Part shown: piece by piece, positions 54,873 through 64,000 of the stretch
How positions within the stretch are numbered: the stretch's first letter is position 1
How the letters are laid out: each line of letters starts with the position of its first letter
Origin: Acanthosoma haemorrhoidale
Taxonomy: Eukaryota > Arthropoda > Insecta > Hemiptera > Acanthosomatidae
Direction: 5' to 3'
Assembly: GCA_930367205.1 (NCBI GenBank)
Contig: OV884011.1
Location: 115,131,866-115,195,865, forward strand
DNA: 64,000 nucleotides
Notes under the pieces: model-generated
What the model was told of the DNA's origin: nothing
The model's input: the letters and a program-made list of their open reading frames with translations, nothing else
Databases searched by the model: none
Translations under genes and position numbers: made by a program

Positions 54873-57800
54873 AACTTTTTTATTCCAGTTTTTAGAGACT
54901 ACAGTGTTTTCCATCAATGACGTGACAAATTATTATATAATACAGTACATAGAAAATAAATAAAGGACGTAGAAAAAAACCAAAAACAAATATCTAGCAA
55001 TACTTTGTTTTTTAAACGATTGTCAATAAACTGTATGTTTTTTTAAATCAAAAATACTTCTTTTATTTTTGAAAGAAACCGCTCCTTTAAAAAATAGTTT
55101 TCTTAAACATTAATATAAAAAAAAAGGTAGACATTTCCCGAGAAATAATAGTTAAGTAGTTTCCATTGTTATCGTCCTAAAATATTGTTTTAAATATGTG
55201 TTCCGTTTCCATCCGAATTTTTGTAGAAAACTGGTTATTTAACAATCAAAACAAAAAGTTATAATCTTAAATATTATAGTAAGTAAAAACATAGTGGATT
55301 TTTATTAAATTACTGATGAGCATGTTTCCTAGTAAAGTTAAGTGTATTGTTCAGCCCAGATGGATTGAATCGTTTTAGGAAAAATGATGCAGAACATAAA
55401 TAGACAAGTCGTATATTGACTCTATAAGTGTCTTATACTGACACAGTCGAATAACAATAGACGAAAGACAACGCTTCCGTCAGACTGTGCAAGTCTTAAG
55501 TCTATTTGGGATGCACAAAATGGTGCAGGTATGAGCTCAGGTTGCTGTATCGGTGAAACTATCTAGAAAGGAGGTCTTGGTTACACAAGCGGATTCCGTG
55601 TCTAGGGAAACATCACTAGAACTAAGAGAGGCTGTGATGTGGGCCGAAGCTGCTCTTCGCCTTCCTATTGTCGTCTGTACTACTTTGGTCTGCCATAAAT
55701 AATTAAATTTTTCCCCCATTTATTGACCAGCAGTTTTAGCTACATTATTTTATAGTGGACTACCTAATTCCAAGTTTTCTTCCACAGGGGCTGTCCCGTA
55801 TCCTTAAGAATCTCTTGCCAAAACGAAATCGTTCAGAAGAGACTCCAATATACTCTTTTAGTTCTACTTTGGCCGAAAGTTAGTTTGCCCATTAGATTAC
55901 AAGACATTACACTTTAATTTAGTAATTATTAGCTTTGGTAGTAAAAAATTAGTACAGTTGATTAATTATCAAAGCCAGTAATTATTAATTTAAAATTTAC
56001 AGTCTTCGTTCATTGAATGATTGTTAGATATGGTTGTTAACATTCTCTCTATTGGAATTGCTACATAGCATCATATATTTATGATTTTAAATAGAACACA
56101 AATAATGACACATAGATAAATTAATTAGTGTCTAAAATATCGTTTAGTGTTTTAATAATAACAATAGAATTTTCGAAAGCTCTAAGCTATCATCCTCACT
56201 TGCTACTTAATGGATGCCTATGGATACACATCGTACGTAACAGGTAATTGTAGCTTAGATAAACAACACAGAAAAAATGCAAAATTTTCAAGGAATCACC
56301 TATCAATTTTACTTTTAAAATTTTATTGCCATTGTTTTTTCACCTCTACCATTCGTTCAAATATCTTTACTAGAGCCAATATCAAAACTTGGTAAAATGG
56401 ATCCAAACTGACAGTTGCTTTTGGAAATAATTAAAAAAAATTAAGCGGATAGCTATGCTGCTTTAACTACTTAACCTACATATTGCAATGAGCCTAATGC
56501 TTTAACTCTATTAACCTGTGACCTTCAGTTATTATATGAAGGTTTTATTGTATTTGACTTAAAAGTTGCTGTTTTGTGTTTTTTTTGTTTTCTCCAGAAA
56601 TCGTTGTTTACTTCCTACAATTATTATCTGCATATATATTATATATTGGCTGAAATTACTATCTTTGAACTATACCAACCTTAACCAGCGTGACCAACTG
56701 CCATATATTCAGTAAGCTAAACTAAGAAAATATTTATTTTAATAACGAATATTTATGTATTTGACCATTAGGAATATAATGTTTGTGTTATTTTATAAAC
56801 TACCACTAGAAAACAGTCTTTTAGTTGAAGGTTTTTTTTTTTTGTTTCTGTATCCTACATATGAGTAAGTATATGTTTTAGTTTTACGTATAGATTGTTT
56901 TTAAGTTTTAGTTTAGAGGCACTCCTGCTGACTGCCGATTAAATAAAAAATGAAACCGATTAGTAACTGCAGCTGCTAAAAAAACTCATAAGACACAAAG
57001 AGGTTAGCGCAAAAAGAAAATGTCGAAGAGAGATTACTGGACTTAATATTATTTCCAATGCTAACGATGTAAACAGCATTCAGGAGGTAAAAGGTAATAA
57101 TGGTTTTGTTGTTCACAATGGTTAGGGTTGAAGATTGAAAAGCTTTTGTAACAGCAGTTTAGTGTAGCAGTCAGTTCAAGAGCGGTAGGAATAATATATA
57201 TCTACCTACGTTATAAACATTGTAATTTATCTTACCTAATAAATTGATGGTTTTATTAAAATTCTTCCTGTCTTAGCTCTAAATAAATAGTTATAATAAA
57301 ATAGCTATAAATAAAACAATTTGTCTCAAATTGACCACTGTCTGTTTGTACATAGTATCGTGCGTCATATTTAGCATGTTTTCACGTCTGAAGGATTTTT
57401 CTAAAAAGCTTAGTATGTATGTCATAGTGCTTTAGCATTACTTGAGCAATGATTTGTTTTATGAATATTAATTTGTTTTATTCGATTAAGAAAAAGTCAA
57501 ATTCTCATGTACGCGGCACTTTTTAAAAAATGTTCGCGTAAGTTGAATAAAAAATAAAATAATATAATAATGTTGTAATCAACATGCTCAATGATTATAA
57601 CGATAATGCAATTTAACAAAACTGCGTGCCCCTTGTGCATCAACATTTTTACCCTTGATCAGTGAAAAGAGAAAACACATGCACCGTATATTTGAAATTA
57701 GCGATGGCTACAACAAAATGCATCGAAGTCCGTTCTTTATACTTTTTAAAGGCCCCTTATAACCACGGCTACGTATTATCATCATGCATACATGTTTAAT

Positions 57801-58589
57801 CATATGTAATAAATATTTATTTATGTTAACTCTTGGTTCAGATCCACTTAGAATTGGGTACCACTCCAAGTACTAAACTACCCTTTTCAACTAATTTTTC
57901 TACAATTGATTATTAGTCTACTGAAAAAAAAAATGTAACATATTCATCTGCAATACAAAGTTAAGATAGGGGTTAGAAACAATACCGATTATTAATGAAC
58001 CGGTCCTGTTTAATAATTATTTTAATGTATATTAGTGGGAATTTATCGGGTACATTGTCGCAAAAAATGTGGAATTTTCTACGTTATTGATTTAGATTTT
58101 ACAAATATTCTGTTCCATGCGTGCACACAAACATTTCTTTATGCATTGAAGAATTAATGCTTAGTCGAACGGAATGCATTGCTACCTTTAGGCGATTAAT
58201 TTAATATGCACGACTGGATCCCTTCTCCAGCGCCTTACAGTTATAAATAATTAAGCCTGCTCGTCTAGATTGATGCATGAATGACAGACATGATCATGTT
58301 GATACATAATGTAAGAGGCGTCGGTCAAATGTAAATATAAAACTCCATGAAACATGGTTGAGGATCACTATGTCTCGTAAAGTTAAACACGATCCATTCC
58401 ATTTGCTCACTTACTAGATGAAAATGAGGAAGGAAGATGTCACGCGGCTGCCTGGAAAAAAAATAACGTACACTTTTTGGGAGTTTTGAACTTTTTTCCT
58501 GTGGGAATCGTAAATCAACATAAAATACTTTATTATATTATGTAAATATTTCGTAATACTCGCTAATTTATTCATACTCTAAATAAGTA
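54873..58589. other. mostly unassigned region
   Basis: The only candidate is a 60-codon minus frame at 55537-55719, less AT-rich than its surroundings, Ser/Thr-rich (SLSSSDVSLDTESACVTKTS), with a possible acceptor (TTATTTATGGCAG) before it near 55690. It could be a terminal exon; no domain is recognised. Elsewhere in 3.7 kb I see nothing. Confidence 0.35.
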
Positions 58590-58990
58590 TACTAAAGGTA
58601 ACCTCCATTAGCGTAGCCTGCACCTGACACCCCCACCACTACCGGCAAGATGGCAAATCTCTAGATCTGGGAAAGCAGACCTAATGGTGGACATTACGGC
58701 CCTTGGCCAACCAACAACAAGCCTCTGACGGGCACCCATCACTGCTTTCCAACTGAATGAGCTTCCACTACATGCCTAGAGAGACTCTAGGCTCAGCCTT
58801 CAGTGGACTCTCACCACTGCACCGCAACATTTCCACGTCTACCGAGGCTTCCCACACTCGTTAATTCCCTCACTCCACCTTCAAACAGGTACTCCTAGTA
58901 AAAGGATCCGCTCACCCCAAATAAATTCCCTTTATTTTTCCCTTATTTATTAATCTTAAAAATTTGAGAGAAGTATAAAAAAGTAGCCTA
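58590..58990 (+). repeat. interspersed repeat related to 11040-11224
   Basis: GC-rich, pyrimidine-rich sequence in an AT-rich setting. 58790-58980 aligns in reverse complement with 11040-11224 (CACTCGTTAATTCCCTCACT, AGGTACTCCTAGTAAAAGGA). The style resembles the U5 part of the LTR at 33.9 kb, but no TG/CA ends are defined. Probably part of an LTR or other element not present in full here. Confidence 0.5.
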
Positions 58991-59266
58991 GCTAAGCGGG
59001 TAAATTAAAATGATAAATTCACCAAATTCTGAAAAAAAAAAAAACTACACTTTTTTATAGTTATTATTTATTATTCAGAATTTCGAAGGAAGCAGTATTT
59101 TAAATTGGTTACTCTAATTGAAAGGAAAAGTCGATTTCTTCAGGCCTAATATAAGATTGAAGCGAAATTGTAACATTCCTTTGTTTTATATAAAAAAAAC
59201 TCCTTCATTCACTTATCAAGTTGATTAATTGGAAAATTTATTAGCGGAATAATATATATAGTTGGT

Positions 59267-60173
59267 TGTCGTGTCGTCACGAGGGGGTGCTTAATTACCC
59301 TAGCCCTACTGACGAAGTGAGGGTTGATTAGGCTATGACCTGGACAATGGCTTCATGACGGGTCTTACTACTGAAGTATCTGACTCTATATCTGATAGGT
59401 ACGTGCCCTGACAGTGCACTATTTTCAGGAGAAGGAGTATAGGGTAGGTATTATAGGTAGTTTATTTGGTCTTGGAATGACCGTGAATTCACTCGGTATC
59501 TGAGGGTAGGCGAAAACTGTCCGGATCCCAAAGGCGAGTGTGAACCGGAGATAGGAAGTCTGGATCACTGGCGCCAACGCTACTAGGTAAAGTTTGTAGG
59601 GCCCCAGGCGACCGTTGTCCACGAGGAAGAGATCTCTTCCAAGGGGGGTGCTAGTTTTAGGGAGACGAAGGCAGTGAATCCCACTAGGAAGGTCTAGGGT
59701 CTGACAACGCCGGACTAAAACATAGCGAGGTTAGGAAAGAGAGATGCATAGGTTTTCATAAATAAGAAGGCCAAATCTTAAAACATCAGAACAGCTGCAC
59801 GTACCAGTCCAGAGGCGAGCAGTAGTTTGAATGACTAGTCGGCTAAAACTAGGAGTATATATAGACCAAAGCAGCCAATGAGCTGGGGTTTTATTTTGGC
59901 CAACCGCATTGCAGGGCTGGCTGCTGTCTGAGGCTGGAAAGGGCCAGACCCTCCTGGCCCTGCTCCATATACCTAGCTTGGAACCCCACCCTCTGGACTC
60001 GTCTGCCGCTACGTCATTTATTGTTTACACTATTTACAACGATATGATTTTCGGTTTGGTAATATTATTTAGATGTGTTTAAATTAATTTACAACATATT
60101 ACAACCTATTTACAATATATACAATAGAGCATAGGATGATTGATTTTATGTAGTTAGCGGTCGTTTCTTAGGC
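59267..60173 (-). mobile_element. solo LTR, long subfamily, degraded 5' edge
   Basis: In minus orientation it ends with GTGACGACACGACA (left edge, 59267) and its start near 60173 is damaged (CGCTAACTACATAAAA is kept). It contains the same ~350-bp extra segment as the 36.9-kb copy (59450-59770). The promoter-side part (59990-60165) matches the start of the neighbouring plus-strand LTR. No TSD recognised. Confidence 0.75.
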
Positions 60174-60218
60174 CCCTGATTCCGCTAATCTTTTAATTAG
60201 TAACAATAAATAACAGGG

Positions 60219-60802
60219 TGTAGCGACCACTAACTACATAAGGTAAATCACCCTATACTCTATTGTATATATATTGTAAGCAAACGGAAATAACATGAAC
60301 AAATATAAATCATTGTAAAAGTGTTAAGCAATAAAAGGTGGGGGCCAAGCAAGTCACATGAGACGGGTCACCAGCTTTCAGTCATAAACATAAACAACCA
60401 TTTTGCAGCCCTCTACCTCCAGGGGACAGGGGCTGGTCGGGTTATCAGGTCGCGGTTCCTCACCACATGCGTGCTTGGGAACCAACTGCCGGCCTGAGCC
60501 CTTGCAGCCCTCCCAGTAGAGAGGGTACTTAAGGTGGTTCCTGGCCCTGTTAATTAGTCTCTCGTGACCTTTACTCGTTGACGCTTTGTTTCCTATCGAA
60601 CTCTGAAAACTTGACTAATTCTTTACGAAAAACCTCTGTACCTCTTCTCTTGAACATAGTGCATTGTCGGGGCACATACCTATCAAAAATGGAGTCAGAT
60701 AGTAACGCCGTCATGAAACGATTGTCCAGGTTATAAACTCGAACAATCCGCCCTTGTCACCAGGGCTAGGGTGACCAGGCACCCCCCTAGTAACGTCCGA
60801 CA
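60219..60802 (+). mobile_element. solo LTR, short subfamily, TSD CAGGG
   Basis: It starts TGTAGCGACCACTAACTAC at 60219 and ends GTAACGTCCGACA at 60802, flanked by CAGGG at 60214-60218 and 60803-60807. It is the cleanest uninterrupted copy of the family in the window and lies head-to-head with the LTR at 59267-60173. No internal retrotransposon sequence is attached on either side. Confidence 0.92.
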
Positions 60803-60807
60803 CAGGG

Positions 60808-61342
60808 TAATTCTCAATATTTTATATTAATTATATCAGGGGCCCCAATTATTAAAGGGACTATTCTGTTACCTAATCCTCCAATTATAATTGTCATAAC
60901 TTAAAACTTTTTTTAATAAACGCGTGAGTGGTACCTGATATATTGTAAATTTGATCAGCTTCGATTAATGATTTGTGTTGTTTTAATGTAATACGAATAA
61001 GTCACCTTGTATCAATCCCCCCTTTATTCCAATTAGAATGTAAAATGTTTTTTATTATATTATATATATTGTATTATATTCGGTGGAAAATAATCATTTA
61101 CTCTGAACGAAATTATAATCGTAAATTTATTTGTAGTGTTATATCTCTTATCAGAGAGCTTTGTTGTCAATATATGTTTTTATACTCCAATTACAAAAAA
61201 GAACAAAGTTTTAAAGCTTATTAATGTACTTCACTTATATTTTTAGCTTTGATGGTTAATATATATATTTGTTTAACTTTAACTTTTACAAGTCAAATTA
61301 TTTAAAGTTACAATAACAATAAAGGGTAATCTAAAATGTATC
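60808..61342. other. unassigned AT-rich gap
   Basis: Nothing recognisable; the 83-codon plus frame at 60973-61224 is AT-driven. GGCCCCTGAT at 60171-60180 and its inverted copy at 60835-60844 flank the LTR at a distance, possibly by chance. Confidence 0.35.
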
Positions 61343-62255
61343 TATTGGGTTGGCAAAAAAGTGATTTCGGTTTGCACCAGTAAATAGCGTTCTGTTTGTT
61401 TCGTCATTCTTTTGTCAAGGTTAGTATTTTTTTCCTTTGAGATTTGCTAGTCAATACCTTTAGGTTCCTATAGAAAGAAATTCCGTGTAATTTTGTGTAA
61501 AACTTTCAGTTTTAACATGGAGTGAAAAAATAAGCATTTTCGACACATTTTACTTTTTTATTTTCATTAAGGCAAGAAAGCGGCTGAGGCTCACAGAGAG
61601 ATGTGTGAAGCATACGGTGCTGATTGTTTAACAGAAGACATGTGTCGGAATTGGGTTCTTTCTGGAGATTTTTCACTGAAAGATAACCAACGTTCTGTTC
61701 TACTTTCTGAAGTTGATGGTGACAAAATGAAAGCCATAATTGAATCGAATCGTCATATAACTGTGCGAGAGATTACAAAACAGTTAAATGTATCACACAC
61801 ACACACAATTGAAAATCGTATAAGACGTCTTGGACTTCTTACAATATAAGCAGTTAAGAAGTTCGATATTTGGGTTCCGCCAGGACAATGCGTGGTCTCA
61901 CACATCTTTAGCAATACGTACGAAACTATTGGAGCTTGGTTGGGGAGTGATGTCGCATCCCCCATACAGCCCCGACCTTCCACCACCGGATTATCATTTA
62001 TTTCGAAGTTTACAAAACTTCTTAAATGGCAAAAATTTCAGTAATAACGATGACCTCAAATCGCACTTGGTCGAGTTTATTGCTGATAAGGACCAGAAGT
62101 TCGATGAGCGCGGGATCATGAAGTAATATAACAGAAAGATGGCAGGTGGAAGAGAATGGAAGATATTTGACTGATTAAAGTTCATTTTTGTATAGAAAAT
62201 ATTGTTTTATTTCACACTAAAAAACCGAAATTACTTTCTTGCCAACCTCCAAATA
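61343..62255 (+). mobile_element. mariner element with internal deletion, TA target
   Basis: TTGGGTTGGCAAAAAAGTGA at 61345 and its imperfect inverted copy ending near 62253 are the TIRs (about 29 bp), with TA outside each (61343-61344, 62254-62255). Length is about 909 bp against roughly 1.3 kb for an intact mariner. The TIR type resembles the cecropia group of mariners. Confidence 0.88.
61517..62174 (+). pseudogene. mariner transposase, catalytic core partly deleted
   Basis: The likely start is the ATG at 61517, followed at once by a stop and a frame gap. The N-terminal paired-type HTH region continues with KKAAEAHREMCEAYGADCLT and NWVLSGDFSLKDNQRS, then ITVREITKQLNVSHTHTIEN. Near 61850-61880, after the equivalent of 'LDIWVP', the sequence jumps to QDNAWSHTSLAIRTKLLELG and HPPYSPDLPPPDYHLFRSLQ, the second and third catalytic Asp regions of the D,D34D triad. 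The first Asp is in the deleted ~370 bp. The end (KSHLVEFIADKDQKF, DERGIMK) is complete, but a stop at 62124 and a shift follow. A CA repeat at 61797-61807 lies in the HTH part. Not active. Confidence 0.88.
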
Positions 62256-64000
62256 TGTGATCGCAATATTAATTCTTAATATTATTCATTTTTATACTTA
62301 TCAGATAATTAATATTTTGATTATAAGTGTATGTAATATATTATTGTATTAAGCTTATTATTATAGATACAAATATATCATCGTACGTATATTACTAAAA
62401 GCTAATAATGCTCTTACAGCATAGATACAACAGTGGAAAGGAGCTACTATATAATAGCTGTCGTTTAAAGGAATGACAATTGATGATTTTCTCTTGATGA
62501 CATTACTCCAGTTAATCATCCAACATTAAACAAAAATACAAAGCATGGCACCAGTACTACGATTACCTTTTACGTGAGGTTCGGTTGTTAATCACCTAAA
62601 GATTTTAATTCCTGTTAACTACGAAAATTGCAGTAGCTGAAGTAAAATAGGCTTGACTTGGCACATCAGTCACTGCTATGAATAAACGGTGCGCTCACAC
62701 GACGAAATCTAATAAACTATTGCTGATGTCAGGATAAGTTATCCCCACAGTCCCGAGTGCTTCAATTTCTCCTGTTTCTTAAATTTGGGGAGAACTGATA
62801 AAATTTAGCTATTTTTATAATATATGAGTATATCCTTACTCATTATCATTACTTATTAAAAAGTTAACGAGTTTTATATGCCATTAATTAATTAACTAGT
62901 AGGTAGCAAAAAAAAAGTATTTCCATATAACTTTGAGGGGGGGGGGGTTCAAATCAAAGACATCGACGCCCTGATTAAAAACTATAATTTATTTTTTCAA
63001 ACTATTAATACAAAAATAAAATAATCGCGTTCGCAATATTGATCATTTCTTTCTTTTGGAATGATATTTTGCGTAATAGTTCTAATTGATGGGGCCTACT
63101 AGTAAAAGCAGCCCCGAGAAAAATAATGAAATGACAGTAATCACTTAGTTAAAAATGAAAAAATAAATCTTTTTCTAACATATTTAGTAGGGAATCAAAT
63201 TAATTCTTTCAGCTTCCTGATTAATAATTTGTAATGTTTGGGCCTTTGTGATCTACAATTACCTAAAATCATAACTGTCATCAAAGATATGCTAGAAATT
63301 TTCATTTAGAAATACGAAAATTTACATGAAAGTGTTATTTGATCCTTAAATATTCTAAAAATGAAGGGAACCTAATAAATATGAAAAAAACGACTATTAA
63401 CCAATTAACTTACTAGTAACTAAAAAATAAATAGTTACCTTAAGTTCTTGAACAGTACCAAATATTTTGTATCTTCACAAAACTTTGCTTTAATAGGCAG
63501 ACGCTTTCGACTCATGTCTTTCTTTCTCAGGAGTCATAGGACGGTTAGCCCGATAGAACACTGGGTGACAGAACTGGGCTGTTAGAGGTGCTTGCCAATT
63601 TAAGGAACGTTTTCAAGAGCTTAATTTAAAACCTAAATTATACCATATATTCCAATCTAACAGCTTATGGTAAAAATAGTTTCCTATCGTATTAAGTAAG
63701 CTATTAAATAAAAGTCTTGACTTCCTGTGTCGGGGCTTCAGAGGATTATTATTATAAACTGTCATTTATTGAATAGTTTTCGCAACTGCAATAAAACCGT
63801 TAATTGAGTAATGCGTCGAACATCATTTGAATTTTTATATTAATGCTTTGGTCAATTAGAAATTTATTTACACATTGGAAAGACAAATTTCAGTGACAGA
63901 GAAAGTTAAAAAATGAAATGAATTACTTTTGATCCAACGTATGCGCCCTTGACGAGCGGTGCCGAATAAGTTCTGGTCATACGGCAGGCGGTTCACACAT
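62256..64000. other. unassigned region to the window end
   Basis: No gene or element is recognised. A G10 run with flanking A run lies near 62936-62950. The last ~70 bp become less AT-rich (CGCCCTTGACGAGCGGTGCC) and may start a feature cut by the window edge. Confidence 0.4.

Noticed and set aside
1..64000. CRISPR arrays, bacterial operons, rRNA or tRNA genes
   Set aside because: No regularly spaced short repeats, ribosome-binding-site organised genes or RNA gene signatures were seen; the sequence is clearly nuclear eukaryotic DNA.

Overview
The window is AT-rich eukaryotic DNA with no bacterial-type operons, RNA genes or CRISPR. Its mobile elements (jockey-like and R1-clade LINEs, Tc1/mariner-superfamily DNA transposons, a Ty3-like gag element, many solo LTRs) are typical of an arthropod, most likely an insect; the sequence alone does not show which one. 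No complete host gene is visible. Nearly everything that can be named is a transposable-element copy, mostly broken, in long stretches of unassigned AT-rich sequence. A few short open stretches could be host exons, at 9.25 kb, 38.2 kb and, more weakly, 43.8 and 55.6 kb.

Layout. 0-1.5 kb: a 1,162-bp repeat unit in tandem with a partial second unit; related copies lie at 9.4-9.7 and 11.2-13.2 kb. 3.0-3.95 kb: 5'-truncated R1-clade LINE with a 9-bp target-site duplication (TSD) and a MITE piece inside. 6.2-6.9 kb: internally deleted jockey-like LINE. 7.4 and 8.3 kb: a diverged coding-like duplication. 8.5-8.75 kb: a 230-bp LINE 3' end with a 12-bp TSD. 10.2 kb: palindromic MITE. 12.5-13.2 kb: non-autonomous DNA transposon with 82-bp terminal inverted repeats (TIRs), sitting in the 1.16-kb repeat. 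13.3-14.1 kb: LTR and LINE fragments. 14-23.7 kb: almost featureless.

23.7-25.06 kb: a solo LTR interrupted by a second, opposite solo LTR. 25.46-30.08 kb: the best element in the window, a 4.6-kb full-length jockey-like LINE on the minus strand with an 11-bp TSD and both ORFs, each frameshifted or stopped. 30.1-30.8 kb: broken Ty3-type integrase end. 32.9-37.9 kb: more solo LTRs of the same family. 38.9, 40.2, 41.5 and 43.3 kb: R1-like and Tc1-like scraps.

46.9-50.3 kb: a nest. A Ty3-like element on the minus strand (LTR, primer-binding site, gag) has its gag cut by two LINE insertions that used the same target sequence, leaving three copies of one 10-bp TSD. Beside it are a transposase end and a 137-bp LINE 3' end with an 11-bp TSD. 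50.5-51.5 kb: a 115-bp inverted repeat and a LINE C-terminal remnant. 53.3-54.9 kb: two opposed copies of the 25-kb LINE family. 59.3-60.8 kb: two head-to-head LTRs. 61.3-62.25 kb: mariner with an internal deletion.

No element here looks able to move by itself. The interest lies in insertion history that can be read from TSDs, in 3'-UTR hairpins shared by LINE copies, and in repeats that match no family I recognise.
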